Positions 54,032-62,924 of a stretch of 64,000 nt of DNA are shown piece by piece. How positions within the stretch are numbered: the stretch's first letter is position 1; each line of letters starts with the position of its first letter. The stretch comes from Marinilabiliales bacterium. GTDB taxonomy: Bacteria; Bacteroidota; Bacteroidia; Bacteroidales; PUMT01. Location: positions 1-64,000 of the forward strand of contig REEN01000044.1 in NCBI GenBank assembly GCA_007695015.1. The letters run 5' to 3'. The notes beneath the pieces were generated by a model. That model had not been told where the DNA came from. It saw nothing but the letters and a program-made list of their open reading frames with translations, and searched no databases. A program made the translations under genes and the position numbers.

Positions 54032-55894
54032 ATGGGTTCATTCAAACAGTATTTTCCCGCTTTATTCAGCGCATTGCTTGTTTCGGCAGGAATAGCATTC
54101 AGTGTTCTTGATGCCGAATTCTTCAGTGAACAGGTGCAGATTTTTTGGTATGCCCTGGCATACCTGCCTGTTGGCGCGCCTGTTGTGGTGAGGGCAGTAA
54201 GGGAGTTGCTCAGACTCGATTTTGCCAACGAGTTTTTCCTGATGTCTGTTGCCACGATCGGGGCCTTTGCAATTGGCGAGTATGCAGAGGCCGTTGCCGT
54301 GATGCTCTTCTATGAGGTCGGCGAGCTTTTCCAGGCTAACGCTGTTAACCGGGCAAGAGGAAACATAAAGGCATTGCTTGATCTGAGGCCGGACCGTGCC
54401 ACGGTAAGGCGCGATGGTGACTGGCTCACGGTTAAGCCCGATGATGTCGCGAAAGGCGAGATCATCATGGTCAGGCCCGGGGAGAAGGTCCCCCTCGACG
54501 GAGAGCTGACAACTGAAGGCGCCACCTTAAACACTGCCGCATTAACGGGAGAGAGCAGGCCCGACAGGATCCGCCGGGGCGATAAGGTTCTGGCCGGGTC
54601 GGTAAACCTTGACGGGGTGATCGAGGTAATCACCACTCGCGTTTTTGCCGACAGCTCCCTTTCGCGTATACTGGCGCTTGTTGAGGAGGCCGGACACAGG
54701 AAGGCTCCCACCGAAAGGTTCATGCGCCGCTTTGCAAGGTATTACACCCCGCTGGTAATGGCCATGGCCCTGCTTATCACTTTTTTTCCTTTACTTATCG
54801 TGGAAGAGTACGTTTTTGCCAACTGGGTTTACCGGGCGTTTGTCTTCCTTGTTATTGCCTGCCCCTGTGCCCTGTATATCTCTATCCCGCTGGGATATTT
54901 CGGGGGCATAGGCGCTGCTTCAAAGAACGGAATTCTTTTCAAGGGCGCCGATTTTCTTGACCGGATGAAGGACCTCCATACACTTATAATTGACAAGACA
55001 GGAACGCTTACAAAGGGAAATTTCAGGGTAACCCGGGTGGAAGTTTATGATGCAGACAGAGATGAGCTTGTCAGGCTCACCGCCGCCCTGGAAAGCCGGT
55101 CAAACCATCCTGTTGCCCGTGCCATAGTTGAATATTCAGGAAACGGCTTTTCAGGCACAGAGGTTGAAGATGTAAAGGAGATCCCGGCACATGGCATGAC
55201 CGGAAAGATTGAAGGCAGGGAGGTTATTGCCGGCAACGGGAAGCTGATGGATATGCATTCGGTGAAGATCCCGCCTGAAGCGGCATCAATCCCCTTTACC
55301 TGTGTGCACGTTGCAGTGGACGGTAAATACCTGGGGTACTTTGTTATTGCCGACGAGGTACGCGAAGACAGCGGAGCGGCAGTCACCAATCTTCATAAGC
55401 TGGGTGTTAAGGAGATCGTGGTTCTTTCGGGCGACCGCGACAACATCACAAGGGAAATAGCAGGGAAGCTGGGTATTGATCATGCACACGGCGACCTCCT
55501 GCCTGAGGAGAAGACGGCGATTGTAAGGGAGTACCTGGACCGTAAAGCCGGTGTTGTGGCCTTTGCCGGAGATGGTATAAATGATGCACCCTCAATTGCC
55601 CTGGCAGATGTCGGCATTGCCATGGGGGCCATGGGCAGCGACCTGGCAATAGAAACTGCCGATGTGGTTATCCAGACCGACCAGCCTTCAAAGATCGCAC
55701 GGGCCGTGCAGATATCCCGGGCCACCAGCCGGATAGTGTGGCAGAACATCTGGATGGTATTTGTGGTCAAGGCGGTGTTTCTCGGACTTGGCGCTATGGG
55801 ACTTGCCGGCATGTGGGAAGCGGTGTTTGCCGACATGGGCGTTGCTCTTGCCGCCATCTTCAACGCCATCAGGATACAGCGCAAAATGGTCTGA
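54032..55894 (+). CDS. Heavy-metal P1B-type ATPase without N-terminal metal-binding domain
   Basis: A 620-residue metal-efflux ATPase. It has about six to eight TM helices, actuator motif LTGESRP, intramembrane metal site C277-P278-C279, phosphorylated D321 in DKTGTLTKG, and GDGINDAPSIALADVGIAMG in the hinge. The last TM region GVALAAIFNAIRI resembles zinc/cadmium-type (P1B-2) pumps. No HMA (GMxCxxC) domain precedes the first TM. It starts 40 nt after the DUF59 gene on the same strand, so it is probably read with the suf genes. The metal is inferred, not shown. Confidence 0.88.
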   Translation: MGSFKQYFPALFSALLVSAGIAFSVLDAEFFSEQVQIFWYALAYLPVGAPVVVRAVRELLRLDFANEFFLMSVATIGAFAIGEYAEAVAVMLFYEVGELFQANAVNRARGNIKALLDLRPDRATVRRDGDWLTVKPDDVAKGEIIMVRPGEKVPLDGELTTEGATLNTAALTGESRPDRIRRGDKVLAGSVNLDGVIEVITTRVFADSSLSRILALVEEAGHRKAPTERFMRRFARYYTPLVMAMALLITFFPLLIVEEYVFANWVYRAFVFLVIACPCALYISIPLGYFGGIGAASKNGILFKGADFLDRMKDLHTLIIDKTGTLTKGNFRVTRVEVYDADRDELVRLTAALESRSNHPVARAIVEYSGNGFSGTEVEDVKEIPAHGMTGKIEGREVIAGNGKLMDMHSVKIPPEAASIPFTCVHVAVDGKYLGYFVIADEVREDSGAAVTNLHKLGVKEIVVLSGDRDNITREIAGKLGIDHAHGDLLPEEKTAIVREYLDRKAGVVAFAGDGINDAPSIALADVGIAMGAMGSDLAIETADVVIQTDQPSKIARAVQISRATSRIVWQNIWMVFVVKAVFLGLGAMGLAGMWEAVFADMGVALAAIFNAIRIQRKMV

Positions 55895-55951
55895 AGCTCC
55901 TGCACCAGGCTCCAATATCAGATTGCCGGGTACCTGGAAAACCTGAAACAA

Positions 55952-57994
55952 CTATCTTCCCCCAGGGGCAGCGTATTCTTCAATCCACTTTCTTACCTGC
56001 GAGTACCAGTAGATGGAATTGTTCGGCTTCAGTATCCAGTGGTTCTCATCGGGGTAGTAGATAAGCCTCGAATCAACGCCTTTGGACTGAAGGGTCCTGA
56101 ACAGCTCGAAGGCCTGCCCGACAGGAACCCTGTAATCCAGCTGTCCGTGAATTATAAGCGCAGGCGTGTTAAAGTTCTCTGCATAATAGTGGGGAGAAAG
56201 CTCACTGTACAGCGAGGGATCCTCCCAGTAGTTGCCAAATCTGGTTGAATGGACGGCAAAGTCGCTGGCCATCTGGCTGTAGAAATTGTATACAGGGGCG
56301 TGGATAACCAGGGCATTGAACGGATGCTCTTTCCCAAGCAGAATGCTTGACAGGTAACCCCCGTAGCTGCCTCCGCCTGCAACCATGCGTGTTTCATCTA
56401 TCCAGGGCTGGCCGGCAAACCATTCTGCCGCCTTCCGGGTATCCTCGTATGGCCTGGTGATCCAGTCCGGATTGATCGCATCTGTAAACTCCTGCCCGAA
56501 TCCGGAAGAGCCGTGAAAATTGTGCCATGCCGTTACATATCCCCATGAAGCGAAAGTTTGCGCGTTCCAGCGGAAGTGAAATCCGTCGGTTATCCCGCTG
56601 TGCGGTCCGCCATGTATGAGGAGAAAGAGCGGGTACTTTTTGTTTCTGTCAAATCCCGGCGGGTAGTGGACCCACATCTGAATGTCGTTGCCATCAGCAC
56701 CGGTGTAGGTAACCGATTCGTATGTGCCCATGTCAACATTCGCCAGAATATCATCGTTAATGGTGTCAATTCTCCGCGTTTGCCCGTTGCCGGTATCGAC
56801 AACCACCAGTCGCGGCGGGTACATGAAGCTCTGGTTAAGGGCGACAAGCGTTCCGTTTCCGGAAATGTCCAGTCCGCTGTAATCGGTTTCGCCCGTTACT
56901 GCCCGGGGGGTGCCGGTGTCTGCATCTATATGATATATCCTCCTGGTGCCCGCATCGTCAATGGCGCCGTAAAGACCGTTACCGTCGGGCATCCATACAA
57001 GTCCGTCAGCCGACCTGTCCCATCCTCCGGTCACCTCCCTCTGCCTGCCTGTTTGCAGGTTATGGATCAGCAGCCTCCTGGTATCTGCATAAAAGCCTTT
57101 TATCCTCTGCTGGTTGAAGGCAAGGTAGCGGCTGCAGGGACTGAAAAGGGGCGAACCGTCGCTTGCTTCATTCGCCTCTGTGATATTGATCGCCTCACTG
57201 CTGCCGGGCCTTACAATGAAAACATCTATCTCGGGATCAACTCCGTCTCTTTTGCTGTCGGCCGTGAAGGCCAACCATGAATTATCGGGCGCCACATCAT
57301 AGCTTGAAGCTCCCTGGCTTGAGCGGGGCAGCTCCCATCCTGTGGGGAGGGTAATTGGTTCAACATCTCCCCCGGCGGAGGGTATCCTGTAGAGATGGGC
57401 CTGGCGTTCCTCGTCTATCCAGTGGTCCCAGTGTGCATAGGGCAGTGCGTTCCATGTACGGGCTGACATATGTGAGTCGCGGTTCTCTCTGATCCGGGCT
57501 GCCATCTCATCCCAGTCCGCTTCAGGCCAAACACGGGTGATGAAATAGATATAGTCTCCTGCCCATTTGGGAGCACTCACTCCTGTTGGCACCTCTGTGA
57601 GCCTCATGGCCTCACCCGGCTCCCTGAGCGGGAGTATGTATATCTGTGAAGCATCATCACTGTCACGCCTGCTCACAAAGGCAAGTTTTGAGCCATCCGG
57701 ACTGAATACCGGTTGCCCGGCTGCAAAACCGGATACTGTCAGTTGCCTCTCAACCGATCCGTCGGAGGCAAACAACCACAGATCGGTATGGCTTTTGTCA
57801 TCCTCAACGGTGTAACGGGTAACCGGAGCAACCACCCAGCGGCCATCGGGCGATATTGCCGGCGAGCCGGTACGCTTCATCTCCCACAGCACTTCGGCCG
57901 AAAGGGTTCGTGATTCATCTGCTTTTACTGCAGAGGCAGCTAAAAATGTAAAAATAAAAACCAGGAGCGGGATAAAAAAACGGTTTCTGTCCAT
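55952..57994 (-). CDS. S9 family serine peptidase (prolyl oligopeptidase-like)
   Basis: A 680-residue periplasmic or secreted peptidase with signal peptide (FIPLLVFIFTFLAASAVKA). The N-terminal two-thirds is a beta-propeller of SPDG-type repeats (PAISPDGRWV, PVFSPDGSKLAFVS). The alpha/beta-hydrolase domain (about 430-680) has nucleophile S543 in GGGSYGGYL, the Asp in HGQLDYRVP and the His in DENHWIL. It likely releases di- or oligopeptides after proline or similar residues. It is convergent with the P1B ATPase. Confidence 0.92.
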   Translation of the reverse strand: MDRNRFFIPLLVFIFTFLAASAVKADESRTLSAEVLWEMKRTGSPAISPDGRWVVAPVTRYTVEDDKSHTDLWLFASDGSVERQLTVSGFAAGQPVFSPDGSKLAFVSRRDSDDASQIYILPLREPGEAMRLTEVPTGVSAPKWAGDYIYFITRVWPEADWDEMAARIRENRDSHMSARTWNALPYAHWDHWIDEERQAHLYRIPSAGGDVEPITLPTGWELPRSSQGASSYDVAPDNSWLAFTADSKRDGVDPEIDVFIVRPGSSEAINITEANEASDGSPLFSPCSRYLAFNQQRIKGFYADTRRLLIHNLQTGRQREVTGGWDRSADGLVWMPDGNGLYGAIDDAGTRRIYHIDADTGTPRAVTGETDYSGLDISGNGTLVALNQSFMYPPRLVVVDTGNGQTRRIDTINDDILANVDMGTYESVTYTGADGNDIQMWVHYPPGFDRNKKYPLFLLIHGGPHSGITDGFHFRWNAQTFASWGYVTAWHNFHGSSGFGQEFTDAINPDWITRPYEDTRKAAEWFAGQPWIDETRMVAGGGSYGGYLSSILLGKEHPFNALVIHAPVYNFYSQMASDFAVHSTRFGNYWEDPSLYSELSPHYYAENFNTPALIIHGQLDYRVPVGQAFELFRTLQSKGVDSRLIYYPDENHWILKPNNSIYWYSQVRKWIEEYAAPGGR

Positions 57995-58160
57995 GATATG
58001 ATTGTTTTTATTATTAAACAGCTATTTGATGGCAGGGTTTTGCCCTGTGCCGGTAGTTCAAACTGATCAAAATTCAGCAAACCCTAAAAATATGAAAAAT
58101 CTGTAAATATTTTCTCTTGCAGGCGGTAATCTGAAATGTACCTCATGCCGGTAATAATTG

Positions 58161-58190
58161 TTGGTTAAAAAAATGATTAGCGTAACTTTA
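58161..58190 (+). promoter_or_regulatory. Candidate promoter of the mscS-like gene
   Basis: TTG (58161-58163), 19 nt, then TAACTTTA (58183-58190), one base off TAnnTTTG. It gives a very short leader before the ATG at 58203. Confidence 0.4.
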
Positions 58191-58202
58191 CGGTAAAAAA
58201 CC

Positions 58203-59033
58203 ATGGAAAGTATTGACTTTGCAAATGTCGGAGCTGAAGGTATTTACAACCTCGTAATAAGCTATGGCCCCCGGCTTGTTGGCGCCATCATCGTTCTTTT
58301 TGCAGGGTGGAAAATTATTGGGTTCCTTAGCCGGCGCATATACAATGCTATGGATAAGAGGGAGTTTGATCCATCGCTGAAATCTTTCATCAGGAATTTG
58401 ATATCGGTGTTGCTCAAAATACTGCTGCTTATCAGTGTTCTTAGTATGCTGGGCGTTGAGATGACCTCGTTTATCGCCATTTTGGGGGCTGCCGGACTGG
58501 CTGTAGGTCTCGCATTGTCGGGCACATTGCAGAACTTCGCCGGGGGTGTGCTGATTCTGCTCTTCAAGCCATTCAAGGTCGGCGACTTTATCGATGCGCA
58601 GGGTCATATGGGCACGGTCAGGGAGATACAGATATTCAACACTATCCTTAAAACACCCGACAACAAAACGGTTGTCATTCCAAATGGTGGACTGGCCACT
58701 GGTTCTATGACTAATTTTTCAACTGAGCCAACCAGAAGGGTTGACTGGAATTTCGGGATTGCCTATGGCGATGATGCCGATGTTGCAAAAAAGGTTTTTG
58801 CCGGACTCCTGGAGGAGGATGAGAGGATACTTAAGGATCCTGCGCCTTTTATTGCATTGAGAGAGCTGGGCAACAGCTCAGTCGACTTTGTTGTAAGGGC
58901 GTGGGTAAAAACTCCCGATTTCTGGCCGGTATTCTTTGAGATGAACGAGAAGGTCTATAAGATCTTCCCCGAAAAGGGTCTCAACATTCCGTTCCCGCAA
59001 ATGGACGTGCATCTGCACCGGGAGAAGGAGTAG
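58203..59033 (+). CDS. Small-conductance mechanosensitive channel (MscS family)
   Basis: A 276-residue minimal MscS-type channel protecting against osmotic downshock. It has three TM helices; the pore helix is AAGLAVGLALSGTLQNFAGGV, with the Gly/Ala packing and Asn/Gln hinge of MscS. The cytosolic beta domain (FKVGDFIDAQGHMGTV, NKTVVIPNG, TNFSTEPTRRV) and alpha/beta vestibule follow. The gene end overlaps the convergent membrane-protein gene by 53 nt. Confidence 0.94.
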   Translation: MESIDFANVGAEGIYNLVISYGPRLVGAIIVLFAGWKIIGFLSRRIYNAMDKREFDPSLKSFIRNLISVLLKILLLISVLSMLGVEMTSFIAILGAAGLAVGLALSGTLQNFAGGVLILLFKPFKVGDFIDAQGHMGTVREIQIFNTILKTPDNKTVVIPNGGLATGSMTNFSTEPTRRVDWNFGIAYGDDADVAKKVFAGLLEEDERILKDPAPFIALRELGNSSVDFVVRAWVKTPDFWPVFFEMNEKVYKIFPEKGLNIPFPQMDVHLHREKE

Positions 59034-60138
59034 TCCCTGTTATTGACCTGACAAGGCATCCCATCAGTCCGCACTGAATCCCGAAAGGAAGGTATCCTGC
59101 ATACCCGAGGACCGGCATTTCAAATATCATGAATTTATGGACCAGCGGGACAGAATATTCCCACCGGGTGTAGCTGTAGTAGTTCCACATTTCCCAGAAA
59201 AAGCCGCATATAAGCGCAGAGAGCGCCAGCAGGAAGACAGTGCTCCAGTTGCCTCTTGTAATATCTTTCAGAAACGTGGGCAGTCCGGTAAAAATAAGTG
59301 CTGCAGCAATTATCACAAGGGGTGCAAGCCAGAGTGCAGGAAACATATAATCGTACAATAATGGTGTGAGTGAAAGTGTTGCTGCAGCGATAACCGACCA
59401 TGTTACGGCTGCCGTTTTAGGGCGGGCTACAGGGATGCCGATAAAGTGGTCGAGTCCCCTGCTAAGTCCACGAAAAGTCTTCAGCAGACGGAAGGTGCTT
59501 ATCACTGCGGGTAGCACTGTTGCAAACGGAACGGTTGCATACAGGAAGAACTCCATCTGGCCAAGTGCTTCGACATTAACATAATACCAGTTTTGCACGA
59601 ACTGGTTCAGGAACTCAAAATACCACCAGAACACGGCGCTGAAAAGAAACAGGCCGGCAAGGTATAACGGTTCGTGGGTTATAAGTGAGCGGCCTGTCCG
59701 CTTGTAGATAATCCCGTTAATAAGCATGATATAGCCAATCCAGGGAATTGTGAAAGTGTGGGTCTGAAGTTGACTGAACCACGGAAAACGTGTCCATGCC
59801 AGCAACCATCCTGCAAGCATTAAGAGCAGTCCGGCCCAACCCCAGGCCGGAAACTTTAGCTCCCGGCTTCCGGCACTTTTTAACGTATGCCGGGTTGTGA
59901 ATATCTTTATAATGAATGGGGCAATGATAAGCGCTGTCAGTGCCAGAAAAAGGTAAAATGCGCTCCACGAGAATGGTGCATGCTCTGTTGTTACTGCGGT
60001 GGTAACAGGAGGGAAATCAAGGAACTGTGTGATTTCCTGTCCTGCAAGGTAGGCTCCGAGTAGGGGCGCCCCGGCAAGGAAAATGACGGCAAAAGCGGCT
60101 GATATGATGCGAATGATCAACTTCATGCTGTTTTGCAC
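58981..60138 (-). CDS. Polytopic membrane protein of unknown function with repeated aromatic motif
   Basis: A 385-residue protein with about ten predicted TM helices and no soluble domain. Not recognised. The motif WWYFEFLN...NWYY (W171-Y186) recurs as FWEMWN...RWEY (W315-Y328), each with E-x-x-N, then Trp 6-7 residues later, and each followed by a hydrophobic stretch with an acidic residue and prolines (MEFFLYATVPF; FEMPVLGYAGYLPFG). This suggests two homologous halves. The C-terminal tail has LMGCLVRSI and TEC cysteines. It is monocistronic; its last 53 nt overlap mscS on the other strand. Confidence 0.7.
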   Translation of the reverse strand: MQNSMKLIIRIISAAFAVIFLAGAPLLGAYLAGQEITQFLDFPPVTTAVTTEHAPFSWSAFYLFLALTALIIAPFIIKIFTTRHTLKSAGSRELKFPAWGWAGLLLMLAGWLLAWTRFPWFSQLQTHTFTIPWIGYIMLINGIIYKRTGRSLITHEPLYLAGLFLFSAVFWWYFEFLNQFVQNWYYVNVEALGQMEFFLYATVPFATVLPAVISTFRLLKTFRGLSRGLDHFIGIPVARPKTAAVTWSVIAAATLSLTPLLYDYMFPALWLAPLVIIAAALIFTGLPTFLKDITRGNWSTVFLLALSALICGFFWEMWNYYSYTRWEYSVPLVHKFMIFEMPVLGYAGYLPFGIQCGLMGCLVRSITGTTPSPGADARPFAGTEC

Positions 60139-60216
60139 TCTAAGACTGGGTACAATAAATTGCCTTTTTACAAATTTAATACATTTAACTCTCTATATTA
60201 AAAAAGTGTCGTCATA

Positions 60217-60244
60217 TTTGCCAGGCTAAACTTTATTATTTTTG
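60217..60244 (+). promoter_or_regulatory. Candidate promoter of queG
   Basis: TTTG (60217-60220), 16 nt, then TATTTTTG (60237-60244, exact TAnnTTTG). It places the start site about 20 nt before the queG GTG start. Confidence 0.45.
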
Positions 60245-60269
60245 CACCTGTCAAACATAATCATCGATC

Positions 60270-61208
60270 GTGCACGACAACTCAGAATATATTGTCAGCA
60301 TAAAAAACAAGGCCGCTGAGCTGGGTTTTGGCGCATGCGGAGTCTCACCGGCCCGCCGTCTTGAAAAAGAGGCCCGGAGGCTTGAAAAGTGGCTCAGTGC
60401 CGGGATGCACGGCAGCATGAAGTTCATGGAGAATTATTTTGAGAAACGTGTTGATCCGCGAAAGCTTGTAGACGATGCTAAAACCGTAATATCGTTGCTG
60501 CTTAATTACTATCCGTCACGAAAACAGGAAGACCCCGGGGCGCCCGTTTTGTCAAAATATGCCTACGGCGCCGATTATCATTATGTAATGAAGGATAAGC
60601 TGAAGGAGCTTTTGGGTTTTATGAACGAAACGATAGGTGAGGTCAACGGGAGGGCTTTTGTCGACTCTGCACCCGTACTTGACCGCGCCTGGGCTGCACG
60701 ATCGGGAATTGGCTGGATAGGGAAAAACTCCTGCCTGATCACCGGGGGCGCGGGTTCATTCTTTTTTATCGGCGAGCTGATAGTTGACATAGAGCTTCCG
60801 GCTGATGCTCCCGCTAAGGATCACTGTGGTTCCTGCAGGATTTGCATTGATGCGTGTCCCACCGGAGCGATAGTTGAACCGGGACTGGTTGATGCCCGAA
60901 GATGCATCTCCTATCTTACAATTGAATACCGGGACGAATTTCCGGCCGGTACCGGAAGCAAGCTGCATAACCGCGTATTCGGGTGTGATCTTTGCCAGGA
61001 TGTCTGCCCCTGGAACAGGAAGGCTAATCCTCACCATGAACCGCTTTTTGAGCCGGAGTCCGGATTGCTCGAGCTTACAACCGATGAATGGTATGAAATG
61101 GCCGGGCCCTTCTACAGGCGTTTGTTCAGTAAATCTGCAGTAAAAAGAGCCGGATACCGTCAGCTGAGGCGGAACCTTGATGCTCTTAGGGGTGTAACCC
61201 GCCAATAA
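60270..61208 (+). CDS. queG: Epoxyqueuosine reductase
   Basis: A 312-residue cobalamin/iron-sulfur enzyme performing the last step of queuosine tRNA modification. Motifs are the cobalamin-side FVDSAPVLDRAWAARSGIGWIGKN, two [4Fe-4S] clusters (CGSCRICIDACPTGA and CDLCQDVCPWNRK) and a short C-terminal HEAT-like part (RAGYRQLRRNL). The start is a GTG (60270-60272); no ATG gives a full N terminus. Confidence 0.94.
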   Translation: MHDNSEYIVSIKNKAAELGFGACGVSPARRLEKEARRLEKWLSAGMHGSMKFMENYFEKRVDPRKLVDDAKTVISLLLNYYPSRKQEDPGAPVLSKYAYGADYHYVMKDKLKELLGFMNETIGEVNGRAFVDSAPVLDRAWAARSGIGWIGKNSCLITGGAGSFFFIGELIVDIELPADAPAKDHCGSCRICIDACPTGAIVEPGLVDARRCISYLTIEYRDEFPAGTGSKLHNRVFGCDLCQDVCPWNRKANPHHEPLFEPESGLLELTTDEWYEMAGPFYRRLFSKSAVKRAGYRQLRRNLDALRGVTRQ

Positions 61209-61212
61209 GGGG

Positions 61213-61617
61213 TTAATCTCCTATTACCGTTACGGCAATTTTCCTGCTTGAACGGGGCCCGTCAAACTCGCACAGGAAGATATTCTGCCAGGTTGACAGG
61301 CCGATTTTACCGTCTATAACGGGTATGGTCTCTGAAGGGCCCACTATTCCGGCTTTTAGATGGGAGTCGCCATTGCCGTCCTGCGCATCATGTTGCCATA
61401 CACCTTGGGGGATCAACTTGTTGAGTAGACTGATAACATCATTCTGCACCGAGTCGTCCCAGTTCTCCTGAATCATAATGCCTGCGGTTGCACCCTGAAC
61501 ATATACTGAAACAATGCCAGACCTTACGGGATTCTGCTTCAGAATATCCTTTACCTTACTGGTGATATCATACAATCCGTTATGACTTGTTGTTGTTATC
61601 TCGATAATTGCCTGCAT
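61213..61617 (-). CDS. yjbQ: YjbQ/UPF0047 family protein (secondary thiamine-phosphate synthase type)
   Basis: A 134-residue single-domain protein. I chose the ATG at 61615-61617 (MQAIIEITTTSHNGLYDIT...) over one 90 nt upstream that would run into the divergent GSCFA gene. Family motifs are SVYVQGATAGIMIQEN, HLKAGIVGPSETIPVIDG and TWQNIFLCEFDGPR. Thiamine-phosphate synthase side activity was reported for the E. coli protein; the physiological role is uncertain. Its 3' end lies 4 nt from the end of queG. Confidence 0.88.
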   Translation of the reverse strand: MQAIIEITTTSHNGLYDITSKVKDILKQNPVRSGIVSVYVQGATAGIMIQENWDDSVQNDVISLLNKLIPQGVWQHDAQDGNGDSHLKAGIVGPSETIPVIDGKIGLSTWQNIFLCEFDGPRSSRKIAVTVIGD

Positions 61618-61676
61618 ACTGTATATGTTGATTTTATTGTGTAAATACTTAATTTTACCCTTGATCTCAATCATAG

Positions 61677-61684
61677 CAAAATTA
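61677..61684 (-). promoter_or_regulatory. Candidate -7 element for yjbQ
   Basis: On the minus strand TAATTTTG matches TAnnTTTG, 60 nt upstream of the yjbQ ATG in the shared divergent spacer. Confidence 0.3.
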
Positions 61685-61696
61685 AAAAGAATCGGG

Positions 61697-62713
61697 ATGG
61701 AGAACAAACCGGGTAGTGAAGATCCTTTCAGGCTGGTGGTTGATGTAGGTGAAAGCAGCAGCCTGATGGATTACAATACACCTTCATTGTGGATCGGTTC
61801 CTGCTTTACCGAGAATATAGGTTCATATATTCAGGAACTGCGGTTTCCTGCAGGGGTCAACCCCTTTGGTGTTCTTTACAATCCTGAATCGATCAGGCAG
61901 TCACTGATGATCCTTGCTGAAGAGAAGGAATTCACCGCCGGCGATCTCCGTTTCGGGAATGAACTCTGGTACAGTTTCAGTCACCACACCAGCTTTTCAC
62001 ATACAGACCGTGATACCTGTCTGCAAAATATCAACGGAAGTGTTGAGAGAGCCTCTATGCTCCTGAGAAAAGCCCGTTTCCTGTTCCTGACATTCGGAAC
62101 TGGCCGGGCATACCGGCTTAAGGAGACAGGGCAAATAGTTTCGAACTGCCACAAGCTTCCCCACAGCATGTTTGATCATGAGTTGCTGAGTGCCGGTGAA
62201 ATTACGGCTTCATACACAGCGCTCATCAGCAAGTTGTCAGAGATCAATCCCGGGATCAACATAGTGCTGACGCTTAGTCCTGTACGGCACTGGAAAGATG
62301 GGCCGACAGGAAATCTTGTAAGTAAGTCGGTCCTTATGGTATCGATTGCCGGCCTTGCTGAAAGATTTGACAATGTCTCCTATTTCCCTGCCTATGAGAT
62401 AGTGATGGACGAGCTGAGGGATTACCGCTTCTATGAGGAGGATATGATCCACATAAACAGGGCTGGTGCAGGTTACATAAGGAAACGGTTCATGGAATGC
62501 TTCGTTGATCCCGAAGCACTTCCTCTTGTAAAGGAGATAACGGCAATTCTCCAGGGGATCGGCCACCGCCCTTTTAACCCATCAACCGAAAGTCACCGCC
62601 GTTTTTTACGTTCGTTACTTGACAGGATCGACCGTTTTGAAAAGGCGGTTCCGTCGGCCGACCTGTCTGCTGAGCGGGAGGAGGTCATGCAGAGAGTCGG
62701 CATATTTGGATAA
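61697..62713 (+). CDS. GSCFA domain protein
   Basis: A 338-residue cytosolic protein. I chose the ATG at 61697 (MENKPGSED...) over an in-frame TTG that overlaps the yjbQ side. The name motif is G34-S35-C36-F37 (WIGSCFTENIG); LTFGTGRAYRL, VSNCHKLP and the His in VLTLSPVRHWKDG are also conserved. The layout resembles SGNH/GDSL esterases (GSC...GTG...H), so hydrolase activity is plausible, but function is not established. Confidence 0.85.
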   Translation: MENKPGSEDPFRLVVDVGESSSLMDYNTPSLWIGSCFTENIGSYIQELRFPAGVNPFGVLYNPESIRQSLMILAEEKEFTAGDLRFGNELWYSFSHHTSFSHTDRDTCLQNINGSVERASMLLRKARFLFLTFGTGRAYRLKETGQIVSNCHKLPHSMFDHELLSAGEITASYTALISKLSEINPGINIVLTLSPVRHWKDGPTGNLVSKSVLMVSIAGLAERFDNVSYFPAYEIVMDELRDYRFYEEDMIHINRAGAGYIRKRFMECFVDPEALPLVKEITAILQGIGHRPFNPSTESHRRFLRSLLDRIDRFEKAVPSADLSAEREEVMQRVGIFG

Positions 62714-62871
62714 GAAATCCGCGTGCAGGTATGAAAATTAATATGAGCTGGAATTAACAGTTAATCCAGAGCAAGGGATCGTCAATGAACCTTGCAAAAC
62801 AAGGAAACTAATATTATATTTAAAGTTTTTATACTTCCTGAAGTTGCCTGCATATAGTCCCTTCATAAGAC

Positions 62872-62924
62872 TGAACAAAAACCGGGAATGGTTGTTTGTT
62901 CAATTGGATGAAAAACTGAACAAA
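62872..62924. repeat. Three copies of TGAACAAA before the TonB receptor gene
   Basis: Copies lie at 62872-62879 (direct), 62895-62902 (inverted, TTTGTTCA) and 62917-62924 (direct, ending on the A of the ATG). The first two can fold as a hairpin with ACC/GGT extending the stem. It looks like an operator or a start-codon-blocking structure. Confidence 0.45.

Noticed and set aside
56558-57280. 240-codon plus-strand frame within the S9 peptidase gene
   Set aside because: Antisense to the beta-propeller coding region; no independent support.
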